A stretch of DNA of 64,000 nucleotides from assembly GCA_964444365.1 (NCBI GenBank), contig CAYUHJ010000010.1, positions 7,312 to 71,311 on the forward strand. The letters are read 5' to 3'. The notes under the pieces are model-generated. The model was not told where the DNA came from. It did no database searches and saw only the letters and a list, made by a program, of their open reading frames with translations. This document shows positions 17,394 to 26,704 of this stretch, one piece after another; within the stretch, counting starts at the first letter, position 1; each line of letters starts with the position of its first letter. Source of the DNA: CAYUHJ01 sp964444365 (GTDB lineage Bacteria > Planctomycetota > Planctomycetia > Gemmatales > Gemmataceae). The translations under genes and the position numbers were made by a program.

Positions 17394-18869
17394 TCACGGC
17401 GTTTGGCCGCGGCTCGTGCTCAACGCTCCCCGAGCCCACGCCTCTTCCAGCTCTCGCAGGTCGGCGACGCCGTACTGCCGCTTGATCGCCTGCGTCTGGC
17501 CGTACCGCTGGCTGTCTCTCAGGAAGGTCGTGAACGCCTTTTCCCCTTTCCACTTCACCAGGAAGTCCACCAGGGAAACGCTGCCGGCGTACCAGCCCGT
17601 GACCTGCCCGGCGGGGACGCCCGCTTCGAGCAGTTTGCCGGCCGGGACGAGGTCGCCGTCCCGGTGGCAGCGGACCGCCGTCCGGAGGCAGCGGTCGAGT
17701 TCCGTCGGCGACGCGGCGAGGGCGGCCATGCCCGCCTCGGCCCACCGCGGCGGGGCGTGGGTCGGGAACAGGTCGGCCAGCACGACGTGGGTCAGTTCGC
17801 GGGGCAGGGCGTCGTCGGCGGCCGCCGCATCGTCCGCCCGGAGGTCGATCCGCCGCTCGACCGCCTGCCCGCCGTCCAGCTTGACGACGGCTCGCCCGGT
17901 CGCGGACTCGGGCTGCCCGGTGGTTTTCGCGAAGGCGGCAGAATCGGCGTGAATCACGATCTCGCACTTCGGCTCCCACGCCCCGCCCGGAGGGCCGGAC
18001 CAGCGGGCCGCGATCTCGCCCCGCTTCGCCTCGGCCGCCTTTGCAATCGCTTCGCCGAGTTCCTTCTTCCCGCCGTGGCGGACGCGGAAGCTGGCCGTTT
18101 CGATCGCGTCCCCGACCGCGACGACCGCGTTCCCGGCCCGGGACTTGGCGACCGCGACCAGGTCGGCCGCGACCTTCTGCAAGCCGGCGTTGCCGGGGGC
18201 GTGTTTGGCCGCGTCCTCGACTTCCGCGACGACCTCGGCCGCCACGCCGGGGTGGTTCGGGTGCGCGTTCAACCGCTCGGCGGCGATGCGGATTCGGCAG
18301 TACGCCCACGCCGCGTGGTGCTCCGGGGACAGTTCCACCCCCCCGCCGCACGCGGCGGCAAAGAGCTTCGCCGCGAGTTCGAGCTTCTTCGGCTGGGCCT
18401 TCCCCTGGTTGAACAGGTCCGCCGCCTGCCGCAGCGAATCGAGCGCCGCGCTCGGTGCCGGATCGACCGCCGGTGCCGCCACGGGCGGGGGCGGGGGTGC
18501 GGCGGCCGGTTCCGCCTTCGCCACCTCCGCGGCTCCCGGTCCGGCTTCCGCACTGCCTCCGATGAGCATCAGTTTCGTCCGCAGGTCGGCGACCCTGGCC
18601 GGGTCCGCGTTCGCGAGTTGCAGCCGCTTGATCTCGGCGGCGTAGGCGGACCGCAGCAGGTCGAGGAACGCCCGGCTGCCGTCCGCCGCGGGCAGGGTCT
18701 TTTCGAGCAGGGCGATGGCGTCCGCAGACTTGTGCGCGGTCAGCAGGTCGCGGGCGTCGGCGAGTGCGGTTTGGAGAACGAGGGCCCGGTCGATCGGGGT
18801 CGGGTCGGCGGCCGGTGCGGGTGCGGACACGAGCGCGGCGAGACAGATCGCCACGAAGGGGCGGGGCAT
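17394..18869 (-). CDS. Secreted peptidase_MA-like protein with a degenerate zinc motif
   Basis: A short signal peptide (cleavage after PAPAA near residue 21) precedes a helical N-terminal half, an Ala/Pro linker (about 115-140) and a C-terminal region like the DUF1570/peptidase_MA gluzincins of planctomycetes. Where a gluzincin would have HExxH this protein reads RELTH (R357 to H361), so the first zinc-binding His is missing; the downstream Glu in RWAEAGM (E378) is kept. It may bind rather than cut, or this may be the family's usual state. It is divergent from the next gene across a 242-base gap with no repeat. Confidence 0.6.
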   Translation of the reverse strand: MPRPFVAICLAALVSAPAPAADPTPIDRALVLQTALADARDLLTAHKSADAIALLEKTLPAADGSRAFLDLLRSAYAAEIKRLQLANADPARVADLRTKLMLIGGSAEAGPGAAEVAKAEPAAAPPPPPVAAPAVDPAPSAALDSLRQAADLFNQGKAQPKKLELAAKLFAAACGGGVELSPEHHAAWAYCRIRIAAERLNAHPNHPGVAAEVVAEVEDAAKHAPGNAGLQKVAADLVAVAKSRAGNAVVAVGDAIETASFRVRHGGKKELGEAIAKAAEAKRGEIAARWSGPPGGAWEPKCEIVIHADSAAFAKTTGQPESATGRAVVKLDGGQAVERRIDLRADDAAAADDALPRELTHVVLADLFPTHAPPRWAEAGMAALAASPTELDRCLRTAVRCHRDGDLVPAGKLLEAGVPAGQVTGWYAGSVSLVDFLVKWKGEKAFTTFLRDSQRYGQTQAIKRQYGVADLRELEEAWARGALSTSRGQTP

Positions 18870-19111
18870 GAGCGGCGTCCTTGCCGGGGGTGAGGTCGAC
18901 GTGTCGCGTGCGGGGCAATCCTTTGCCCGCGGGGCGGAGGTTTACCCCCGTGCGGGGCCATTTGCAACCCGAATGCATCGTCATCGACGGCCCGGGGCGG
19001 AAACTTGAGCGAATTCCGACCAGCCTGATCCGCCGGCGGTCCGGCCGCGGAACTCCTCTTCCGCCCGTTGCCCCCGCCGGCTATATCCCGCCCGTTACGG
19101 GAGGCCTTCCG

Positions 19112-22060
19112 ATGCCGCGTTCGCACTACTTGCTCGTCTTCCCGGTGTCGCTGCTCGCCGTGCTCGTCGCGGTCACGCCGGCGGCCGCGCAGGCGAGCAT
19201 CCACCGCAACGGCTTCGGCGGCCGCGACCCGTTCTGGGCCGCCGCGGACGCGAACATCAAGTTCGACGAGAAGGCCCACAAGATCTCGGACGAGCACTGC
19301 AAGAACGCGCCCACCTCCGAGTACATCAAGATCGACGCGAACCCGTCCGCCGGGGCCGTCGACGCCGAGTACGTCCACTACGCCTACGACACGCCGCCCG
19401 CCCCGATCACCGACCGCCTGACCGCGAGCGTCTGGGTGAAGTCCTACCGCGCCGGCGTTCAGCTTCGAGCCCGGGTCGTGCTGCCCAAGGAAAAAGACCC
19501 CAAGAACCCGGACGCCCCGCTGACGGCTCTGATCCTGGGCGACTCGTACAAGAACGTCCGCCAGTGGCAGCCGCTCACGCTCGGGAACCCGGAAGACCTG
19601 CTGCGAAAGCACATGCCGGTGCTGCACGCCCGCGTCGGCCACGCGGTCGACTCCTCCGGGGCGTACATCGACCGGCTGATGCTGAACGTCTACGCCGGGC
19701 CGGGGGTGACCGAAGTGTGGGTCGACGACCTGGAAATCGGCCCGGTGAAGGTCGACCCGAACCAGCCGGCTGGACCGAAGCCGAAGACACCGGGAACGAC
19801 CGCATCCCGCCCCGGTGCGACCGCCTTGCCGAAGGCCCGCACCGTCGAGTTCCGGGACGGTCAGGTCAAGATCGACGGCGAACCGTTCTTCATGCTCGCG
19901 ATTCGGCACACCGACACGCCGTTGAAGACGCTGCGGGACGCGAACATCAACACCGTCTGGTTCCCGGCCGAGACCGCGCCGGAAACCATCGAAGAAGCGG
20001 TCCGCCAGGGGTTCTGGATCGTCCCGAGCGTGCCGCTGCCTGCCGCCGGGTTCGAGCAGCCGCCGCGAAACGACGCCGTGTCGATGGAACGCGAGGCGAA
20101 CCGCGTCGCGGACTTCCTCCGGCGGTTCCTGTCCACCGACGCCGTCCTGATGTGGGACCTCGGCGGCGGCCGCACTTCGGAAGAAGTCGCACGGGTCGCC
20201 CGCACCGCCTCTGCCGTCCGCGAGGTGGACCCCCGCCGCCCGCGCGGCGTCGACCTGTGGGACGGCTTCCAGAACTACTCGTCCTACGTCGACGCCGTCG
20301 GCACCCACCGCTGGCCGCTGTTCACGAGCCTGGAACTGAACTCATACAAGGACTGGCTCGCGCAGCGGAAGTCGCTGACGAGCCCCAGCAAGATGACCTG
20401 GACCTGGGTGCAGACGCACCTGCCGGACTGGTACGTCCGGTCGATCGCCGGCAAGGCGGACGTGACCAAGTTCGACGACCCCGTCGGCCCGCACCCGGAA
20501 CAGATCCGCATTCTGACGTACCTGAGCCTCGCCGCCGGCAACCGCGGGATCGGCTACTGGTCCGACCGGTTCCTCGCGAACACCCACCACGGCCGGGACC
20601 GCCTGCTCGAACTGGCGATGCTCAACACCGAAATCGAGATGCTGAAGCCGGTGCTGAACACGGCCACCGAACCGGCCAAGTGGATCGGCACGAGCGACGG
20701 CAACGTCCAGGCGGCGATCCTCCGCGGGCCGAAGGAAGTGCTCGTCCTCCCGGTCTGGCTCGGGGCGGGGACGCAGTACACGCCGGCGCAAGGGGCGTTG
20801 CCGTCGCTGAGCGTGACGGTGCCGCTCGTCCCGGACGGGGCGATCCCCTGGCTCGTGTCCCCGGTCGGCGTGACGGAATTGAAGGACGTGAAGCGCGTCG
20901 CGGGCGGCACCCGCATCACCATCCCCGAGTTCGACCTGACCGCCGCCGTCGTCTTCACCAGCGACCTGAAGCTCGACGGCAAGATCGTCCGCTGGCAGGA
21001 CCACACCCGCTACCGCGTCGGCGAACTGGCGGCGCGGTGGGCCGAGCAGCAGGCCATCGAGCAGCACAACAAGACGCTCGCGATCCACAACCGCATCACC
21101 CAGTCCGGCGGGCCGGAGGTCGCGGAGTCGCAGGCGTTGCTGGCCCGCAGCGAGAAGTACATCGCGAACTGCAAGGAGTACCTCGAAAACAAGCAGTGGG
21201 ACACCGCCTTCCGCGAGGCGCGACGTGCCCAACGGCCGTTGCGGGTGCTGATGCGCGAGGACTGGCGAAAGGCCGTCGAGGGGCTCGACTGTGCCACCGC
21301 CAGCCCCTACGCGGTCAGCTTCTACTCGCTGCCGCTGCACTGGCAGCTGGCGAAGGACGTGGCCGGGTCCAAGCCCGGGGCGCCGGTCCTGCCCTACGGC
21401 CGGTTCGAACTCAGTGGCCCCGCCCCGGACCAGGGCGCGGCCGTGGCATCGCTCCCAGGGTGGAGCACCCGCCAGAGCCTGCTCGACCCGGTCGTGGCGG
21501 TCGCGTCCATCGTGAACGCGGACAAGCTCGCCGACGTGCCGCCGCCGAAGGTACCGCTGCCGCCGACGCGATACGTCGCCCCGGAGTTCGACACCCGGCC
21601 CGCGGACGTGAAGCTCAAGCCCGAGCTCGGCAAGCAGTGCCTCCGGCTGGACATCGCGCCGAAGGTGAAGGTGGACAAGGCCGGCAACCCGCTGCCCGCC
21701 CCGCAAGCCCTCGAACGGGCGTTCCTGGCGGTCGACAGCCCGGCGGTCGACCTGCCCCCCGGCTCGCTGGCCCGAGTCAGCTTCTGGGCCAAGGTGCCCC
21801 GCGCCATCGAGTCCTCCGCGGACGGCGTCGTCGTCTACGACTCCGCCGGCGGCGAGCCGCTCGCCGTCCGACTCCAGGTCACCGACGGCTGGCAACGCTT
21901 CAACCTGTACCGCCGCGTGCCCGAGACGGGGAAGCTGTCCATGACCTTCGCCCTCACCGGCATCGGGACCGCCTACATCGACGACGTGAAGATCGAGCCC
22001 CTCGTCCCGGCCGGCGGCCCCGTGCAGGCGGGCGGAGTCGCGCCGGCCCCTCGCCGGTGA
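19112..22060 (+). CDS. Large secreted protein with a TIM-barrel-like and carbohydrate-binding-like region
   Basis: 982 residues starting with a signal peptide (cut after AAAQA). Residues 40-200 and the last 180 look like beta-sandwich carbohydrate-binding modules (VWVKSYRAGVQLRARV; VSFWAKVPRAIES; TAYIDDVKIEP). The middle, from VEFRDGQVKIDGEPFF, resembles the glycoside hydrolase 2/beta-galactosidase-like barrel found in exported planctomycete proteins. No confident catalytic glutamate pair was identified. The ATG at 19112 is used because GGGAGG lies at 19099-19104 and the leader follows directly; the longer frame starts inside the upstream divergent gene. Polysaccharide binding or turnover is an inference. 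Confidence 0.65.
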   Translation: MPRSHYLLVFPVSLLAVLVAVTPAAAQASIHRNGFGGRDPFWAAADANIKFDEKAHKISDEHCKNAPTSEYIKIDANPSAGAVDAEYVHYAYDTPPAPITDRLTASVWVKSYRAGVQLRARVVLPKEKDPKNPDAPLTALILGDSYKNVRQWQPLTLGNPEDLLRKHMPVLHARVGHAVDSSGAYIDRLMLNVYAGPGVTEVWVDDLEIGPVKVDPNQPAGPKPKTPGTTASRPGATALPKARTVEFRDGQVKIDGEPFFMLAIRHTDTPLKTLRDANINTVWFPAETAPETIEEAVRQGFWIVPSVPLPAAGFEQPPRNDAVSMEREANRVADFLRRFLSTDAVLMWDLGGGRTSEEVARVARTASAVREVDPRRPRGVDLWDGFQNYSSYVDAVGTHRWPLFTSLELNSYKDWLAQRKSLTSPSKMTWTWVQTHLPDWYVRSIAGKADVTKFDDPVGPHPEQIRILTYLSLAAGNRGIGYWSDRFLANTHHGRDRLLELAMLNTEIEMLKPVLNTATEPAKWIGTSDGNVQAAILRGPKEVLVLPVWLGAGTQYTPAQGALPSLSVTVPLVPDGAIPWLVSPVGVTELKDVKRVAGGTRITIPEFDLTAAVVFTSDLKLDGKIVRWQDHTRYRVGELAARWAEQQAIEQHNKTLAIHNRITQSGGPEVAESQALLARSEKYIANCKEYLENKQWDTAFREARRAQRPLRVLMREDWRKAVEGLDCATASPYAVSFYSLPLHWQLAKDVAGSKPGAPVLPYGRFELSGPAPDQGAAVASLPGWSTRQSLLDPVVAVASIVNADKLADVPPPKVPLPPTRYVAPEFDTRPADVKLKPELGKQCLRLDIAPKVKVDKAGNPLPAPQALERAFLAVDSPAVDLPPGSLARVSFWAKVPRAIESSADGVVVYDSAGGEPLAVRLQVTDGWQRFNLYRRVPETGKLSMTFALTGIGTAYIDDVKIEPLVPAGGPVQAGGVAPAPRR

Positions 22061-22119
22061 AGTGGCCGCAACTCTCACCCGCTTGGGGGCTCATCCTCGC
22101 ATGTCAGCCCGGGAGGCGG

Positions 22120-22125
22120 TACAAT
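22120..22125 (+). promoter_or_regulatory. Probable -10 box for the Tat-exported propeller gene
   Basis: TACAAT 44 bases upstream of the start codon at 22164. No TTGACA-like -35 lies at the usual distance. Confidence 0.4.
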
Positions 22126-22163
22126 TCAGCACCCGCCGCATCCCTTTTCCGTCCCGTGATGCC

Positions 22164-23426
22164 ATGAGCCATCCCAGCCCGGCAAATCCCGACCGCCGAA
22201 CGGTTCTCACCCTCGCCGTGGCGGGCACCACCGGCGTGCTCGCTCGCGGCCTGGGTACGGACGCGCCGCCGGCGAAGCTCGAACCCCGGCTCGACCCGAA
22301 GCGGGACGTCGGGGAGAAGCTCGCCGGGCTGAAGGCGAATCGGGCCATCGTGCTCGGAACAGCCGACGTGACCGGGGAGTTCAACGACACGGCGAAGAAG
22401 TACGACCTGCACAAGACCGGGCCGAAGGGGCGGGACTTCACCCTCAAGATGTGCTGGGCCCCGGACCGCCAGCGGGTCCTGTACTGCGGGGCCAACCACG
22501 GGGTGCCGCACCGCCTGAACGACGTGTGGGAGTTCGACCTGCCGTCCCTCACCTGGGCGATGCTGTACGCCCCGGACCTGCCCCGCGGGTACGCCGACCT
22601 CGGGAAGGACACGTCCGACTGCGAGTTCAAGGACGGCGTCCTCGTGACCCGGCGCGGCGGGCCGGCGGTGATCGCGCACACGTGGTGGGGCCTGACCTAC
22701 GACCCGCGGAAGAAGGCCCTGCTGTTCATGAACACGTGGGTGACGGATCGCAAGAAGGCGGTCAAAGACCTCGGCGGCGACCCGGCCGCGCTGTACGACG
22801 GCCCGCCGCTGTGGGCCTTCTTCCCCGCCGAAAAGAAGTGGGCGTACTTCAAGGCCCCGAAACCCCACCCGGTGGCCATATTCGGCGGGATGCTGGAGTT
22901 CGTCCCCGAGTTGGGCGGCAGCGTCTGGCACGCGAACAACTGGCAGACGCGGGGCACCTGGGTCCACGACTTCGACAAGCACGCCTGGACGGACGCGAAG
23001 GCCAACGGCGGCGGGAAGGCGTTCGAGCGCGAGGCGGCGGAGCCCGAGCAGGTCGGCTACTACGACCCCCGGCGCAAGATCCTCGTCGCCCAGCGGCACC
23101 ACGACACGCACCACTACGACGTGGCGAAGAACGAGTGGAAGAAAGTCCTGACCGGGGACAAGGACGACGGGAAGACCCCCTACGGCCACGACGCGCGGTC
23201 GGTCATCGGGTACGACCCCGTCAGCGGGCACGGGCTGCTGGTGCAGTTCCAGACGAACACCCTCTGGGCCTACGACCCCGACCGGACCGCGTGGGCGAAG
23301 CTCGCCCCGGAGGGGGCCCCCATGCCGACCGGCGGCAAGCGGCTCGCCTACGTCGACCCCGCCCGGAACGCGGTCGTCGTCATCGACGGCGTCACCGTCT
23401 GGGCGTACCGCTACCGAACGCCGTGA
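22164..23426 (+). CDS. Tat-exported Kelch-like beta-propeller protein
   Basis: 420 residues with a twin-arginine-type leader (DRRTVLTLAVAG) and no further membrane segment. The body has repeated blade-like strands ending in aromatic-rich turns: NDVWEFDLPSLTWAML, PLWAFFPAEKKWAYF, THHYDVAKNEWKKV, TLWAYDPDRTAWAKL. This is the Kelch/galactose-oxidase-central pattern of a folded exported propeller. No cofactor or catalytic residue is evident. It sits co-directionally between the carbohydrate-binding protein and the FGE-like protein, 53 bases before the latter, suggesting a shared envelope or extracellular role. Confidence 0.65.
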   Translation: MSHPSPANPDRRTVLTLAVAGTTGVLARGLGTDAPPAKLEPRLDPKRDVGEKLAGLKANRAIVLGTADVTGEFNDTAKKYDLHKTGPKGRDFTLKMCWAPDRQRVLYCGANHGVPHRLNDVWEFDLPSLTWAMLYAPDLPRGYADLGKDTSDCEFKDGVLVTRRGGPAVIAHTWWGLTYDPRKKALLFMNTWVTDRKKAVKDLGGDPAALYDGPPLWAFFPAEKKWAYFKAPKPHPVAIFGGMLEFVPELGGSVWHANNWQTRGTWVHDFDKHAWTDAKANGGGKAFEREAAEPEQVGYYDPRRKILVAQRHHDTHHYDVAKNEWKKVLTGDKDDGKTPYGHDARSVIGYDPVSGHGLLVQFQTNTLWAYDPDRTAWAKLAPEGAPMPTGGKRLAYVDPARNAVVVIDGVTVWAYRYRTP

Positions 23427-23479
23427 CGGGTGCCGGGTCCACCCCCGGCGAGTGCCGCCACAACCCAGGGACGCGAACC

Positions 23480-24364
23480 ATGCCCGTTCCCGCCGCCGGA
23501 ACCCTGCGTGCGCTGATCGTTGCCGTGGCCGGCGGGTGCGGCGTCGCTTGTGTCGCCCCGGCCGCGGACCCGCCGAAGGTGCCACCCGCCCCGCGGTTCC
23601 CCTTCGACCCGGACCACGCGCAGCGATACCGGGACGGCTACGCGGCCGCCACCGGACTCCCGAAGAACATCACCAACTCGGCGGGTATGAAGCTGACCCT
23701 CATTCCGCCGGGCACCTTCGAGATGGGGCCGAACGGGAGCAGGTACCGGGTCACGCTGGCGAAGCCCTTCCACGTCGGGGTCACCGAGGTCACGCTCGGG
23801 CAGTACCGCAAGTTCCGGCCGGGGCACAAGGTCGAAGGGGCCGCCGACGAGTTCAACGAGGACGACCGCCCCGCGGCCATGCTGACCTGGGACGACGCCC
23901 GGGCGTTCTGCACGTGGCTGTCGGAGCAGGACGCGGAACAGCGAGCAGGGCGCAGGTACGCCCTGCCCACCGAGGCCCAGTGGGAGTGGGCCGCGCGGGC
24001 CGGCACGGGGACGGCCCGGCACTTCGGCGAAACCGACAAGGACCAGTCCAAGTATTCGTGGTTCAACGCGACCTACACCCCGAACCCGAAGACGGAAGCA
24101 GACGGCCGGGGCCGCCAACCGGTCGGGAAGTTGCCGGCCAACAGTTGGGGACTCCACGACACGCTCGGCAACGTGTGGGAGTGGTGCGGCGACCGCCGGG
24201 CCGACGAAGCGACCGGCGAAACCCGCGACCCGGTGATGCGCGGCGGCTCGTGGCGGTCCGGGGCGTTCCACTGCACCGCGGTCGCCCACGACCCCGGTCC
24301 GCACGGCACGAAAGGCGACCACATCGGCTTTCGCGTCGTTTGCGCGGGCGCGAAACCAGACTGA
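23480..24364 (+). CDS. Secreted formylglycine-generating-enzyme-like (SUMF1) protein
   Basis: 294 residues: a hydrophobic leader, then an FGE/PpkA-type lectin-like fold with the family's landmarks (NSAGMKLTLIPPGTFEMG; FHVGVTEVTLGQYRKF; LPTEAQWEWAARAG; LGNVWEWCGD; MRGGSWRSG; GFRVV). True FGE uses two cysteines just after the GGSW motif; only one is seen there (FHC), so oxidation of sulfatase Cys is unlikely and a binding or modifying role is more probable. The ATG at 23480 gives the leader. Confidence 0.75.
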   Translation: MPVPAAGTLRALIVAVAGGCGVACVAPAADPPKVPPAPRFPFDPDHAQRYRDGYAAATGLPKNITNSAGMKLTLIPPGTFEMGPNGSRYRVTLAKPFHVGVTEVTLGQYRKFRPGHKVEGAADEFNEDDRPAAMLTWDDARAFCTWLSEQDAEQRAGRRYALPTEAQWEWAARAGTGTARHFGETDKDQSKYSWFNATYTPNPKTEADGRGRQPVGKLPANSWGLHDTLGNVWEWCGDRRADEATGETRDPVMRGGSWRSGAFHCTAVAHDPGPHGTKGDHIGFRVVCAGAKPD

Positions 24365-24530
24365 CCGGCCACCACGTCCCCCTTCGACACCGGAGGCGGC
24401 ACTTCTCGATCGGCAATCCATTTCCGACACGGGCACCCGGATTTTCCCGCAATTTCCCTTGCGCATTCCGCAGGATCGGCCTAATACTATCATCAGCTCG
24501 TGTCAGCTCAGACTCCCTAGGTTGGCTCCC

Positions 24531-25391
24531 ATGCTGTGGAACGAAGTCTGGGACGGTGATTGCCTGGAACTCCTGCCGGCCCTCTCGGACGGCACCGTCG
24601 ACCTCGTCTTTGCGGACCCGCCGTTCAACATCGGGTACGGGTACGACGTGTACCACGACAGCCGGCAGAAGACCGAGTACCTGGCGTGGACCGACCGCTG
24701 GCTGGAGGCGACCCGCCGGGTGCTGTCGCCGACGGGGTCGATGTTCGTCGCGATCGGGGACGAGTACGCCGCCGAGATCAAGGTCCGGCTCGACGGCCTC
24801 GGGCTGACGATGCGGAACTGGATCGTCTGGCACTACACCTTCGGCGTGAACTGCACCAAGAAGTTCAACCGCAGCCACGCGCACATCTTCTACTACGTCG
24901 CGGACCCGAAGAACTTCACGTTCAACCCGGACCCCGTGCGGGTGCCGTCGGCCCGGATGACCACCTACGCCGACCGGCGGGCGAACCCCGTCGGGAAGTT
25001 GCCGGACGACACCTGGGTGCTGCGGCCGCAGGAAGCCGGGGACCACTTCGCGCCGGACGCGGACACCTGGTACGAGCCGCGCGTGTGCGGCACCTTCAAG
25101 GAGCGGACGTCGCACCCGTGCCAGATGCCGGAGGCGGTGCTGGAGCGGATCATCGCGGTCGCGTCCAACCCCGGCCAACTCGTCCTCGACCCGTTCGCCG
25201 GCAGCGGCACGACGCTGGCGGTGGCCAAGCGGCTGCGGCGGAAGTACCTGGGCATCGAACTGTCGGAAGGGTACGCGGAGGGGATTCGCGAACGGCTGAA
25301 GTCGGTGAAGCCGGAAGCGGAGAAGCCGGTGAGCGTGCCGCGGGGGCCGGGCGTCGGGCGGACACAGGCGGCGGGGTTGAAGCCGCGGTAG
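24531..25391 (+). CDS. Orphan amino-methyltransferase (beta-class order)
   Basis: Methylates adenine-N6 or cytosine-N4 in DNA. Motif IV, ADPPF (D29-F32), comes first and the SAM-binding motif I, DPFAGSGTT (from about residue 220), comes near the end, with the recognition region between: the beta-class arrangement. ATG at 24531 places motif IV at the usual distance. No restriction endonuclase or specificity subunit is adjacent, so it looks like a solitary, possibly epigenetic, methylase. The last 35 residues are a Pro/Arg tail outside the fold. Confidence 0.85.
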   Translation: MLWNEVWDGDCLELLPALSDGTVDLVFADPPFNIGYGYDVYHDSRQKTEYLAWTDRWLEATRRVLSPTGSMFVAIGDEYAAEIKVRLDGLGLTMRNWIVWHYTFGVNCTKKFNRSHAHIFYYVADPKNFTFNPDPVRVPSARMTTYADRRANPVGKLPDDTWVLRPQEAGDHFAPDADTWYEPRVCGTFKERTSHPCQMPEAVLERIIAVASNPGQLVLDPFAGSGTTLAVAKRLRRKYLGIELSEGYAEGIRERLKSVKPEAEKPVSVPRGPGVGRTQAAGLKPR

Positions 25392-25409
25392 GGAGAGGAG
25401 GACCGGAAG

Positions 25410-26009
25410 TCAGTCGTGGTCGGACTCTTCCAGGTCGGACAGCAGGCTGGCGTGGACCTCGTCTTCGAGCGGCAGACTCTCGTGCTCGTAGCCGGGGGCC
25501 TCGACGAACACGCTCCACCGGCGGGACGGGTCGGCGAAGGCGGCGCGGTCGGCGGCGGTGAAGTGGAACTCGACCCAGTGGGCGAGGCCGATGAGCCGGT
25601 CGCCGACGCGGTTCGTCAGGAACGCGCCGGGCACTTCGATGTCTTCGGACCGGAACCCGATTCGGCCGCCCGAGATCGCCGCCCGCACCGCTTCGAGCGC
25701 CCGGCTCGGCCGGCGGCCCGGCTCGGCGATCCACATCGCGGCCTGGAGTTGATTGCGGCGGGGGAGCAGGCGGTTGTACCAGTTCAGTTCGGCTTGCACG
25801 CGGCCGGGTTCCGTCAGGCGGGCAACCCGGACCAGTTCGTGGACCCGGAACCAGAGGGTCTGCCGGTTCTCGAACACGACGTTGACGGCCGGCCCGACGC
25901 GGACCCGGCGACAGCGGTCGAGGTAGCGGTAGTGTTCTTCGAAGTGGTCGTCGCGGTGATCCTGGTAGAAATCCGGTGCCGTCATTTCGTCCAGCGTGAG
26001 CGGATGCAT
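25410..26009 (-). CDS. DUF3501 family protein
   Basis: 199 residues, cytoplasmic. The N-terminal 110 residues match the DUF3501 pattern (start LTLDEM, then RRVRVGPAVNVVFENRQTLWFRVHEL and a helix ending YNRLLP). In other bacteria this family accompanies rubrerythrin or heterodisulfide-reductase-like genes, but none is nearby. The second half (VEFHFT, FVEAPGYEHES) is acidic at its end. The ATG at 26009 with GGAG eight bases before is preferred; the longer frame crosses a terminator. Function unknown. Confidence 0.7.
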   Translation of the reverse strand: MHPLTLDEMTAPDFYQDHRDDHFEEHYRYLDRCRRVRVGPAVNVVFENRQTLWFRVHELVRVARLTEPGRVQAELNWYNRLLPRRNQLQAAMWIAEPGRRPSRALEAVRAAISGGRIGFRSEDIEVPGAFLTNRVGDRLIGLAHWVEFHFTAADRAAFADPSRRWSVFVEAPGYEHESLPLEDEVHASLLSDLEESDHD

Positions 26010-26150
26010 GGCAGGCTCCGGCGGTCGGAGTGGCTCCTCCTTGAGGGTCAAGTCCTGAAATCGGCGGTGATAGAATTTTGACGCAGATTGCCCGACTTCC
26101 CATATCCAATCCGGAGAGTTCCGCAGATATTTCTGTCTGAGCTGGCGGTA

Positions 26151-26183
26151 GAAACGAAAATGCCGCGCCAAAAGGCCGCGGCA
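26151..26183 (-). terminator. Intrinsic terminator after the STAS gene
   Basis: Read on the minus strand, TGCCGCG and CGCGGCA pair around a short loop and are followed by TTTTCGTTTC. It lies about 40 bases beyond the stop codon of the STAS gene and before the DUF3501 gene. Confidence 0.7.
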
Positions 26184-26221
26184 ATGAAGAAGCCGTGTCG
26201 TCGGCGTGTGGAAGAGATGAA

Positions 26222-26620
26222 TCAGTCCGACCCGCCGAGCGAGTCGAGCGCCTCCTGCCGGGTTTCGTACAGCGCCCACAACGTGTCCAGGGCGGTCGTC
26301 CGCAGCAGCTCCCGGATGCGAGGGCTGACGCCGGCCAGAACCAGTTCGCTGCCGCGTTGCTTCACGAGCAGGTGGCACCGCAGCAAAAACGTGATGAACG
26401 CCGAGCCGAAGTACCGGACGCCGGACAGGTCGACGATCAGGTTCGACGGCGGGTCGTCCTTCAACGGGGCCAGGATCAACTGGGCGGCCGTCAGGATCAC
26501 GTTCTCGGGCAGTTGCTCGACTTCCGGCGAGGGCACGATGACGGCAGCGTCGCCGTGCCGTTTCAGCTGGAAGTATTCGTTCGCGAGCGGGGCCGGTCGG
26601 GGGGTTATTTCGGTCGTCAT
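26222..26620 (-). CDS. STAS-domain anti-anti-sigma-like protein
   Basis: 132 residues with one STAS domain. By alignment to SpoIIAA, whose Ser58 follows an Asp in FMDSSG, the acceptor here is S73 in RYFGSAF; the preceding Asp is replaced by Gly. Such proteins bind an anti-sigma kinase when unphosphorylated and release it when phosphorylated. The ATG at 26620 is preferred to an in-frame ATG at 26662 because AGGA lies upstream and the extension is unstructured. No kinase or phosphatase gene is adjacent; the nearest set is near 46-49 kb. Confidence 0.8.
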   Translation of the reverse strand: MTTEITPRPAPLANEYFQLKRHGDAAVIVPSPEVEQLPENVILTAAQLILAPLKDDPPSNLIVDLSGVRYFGSAFITFLLRCHLLVKQRGSELVLAGVSPRIRELLRTTALDTLWALYETRQEALDSLGGSD

Positions 26621-26704
26621 GCGTGAATCCTGGGGTGGCGGGGCGATCCATTCACCTCCCAACAGTAGCCAGGCGGGAGGAACGAAGCAAGGACTTGACC
26701 GGTT

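Noticed and set aside
25410..26651. 413-residue form of the DUF3501 protein
   Set aside because: It would read through a terminator and the whole STAS gene on the same strand in another frame.
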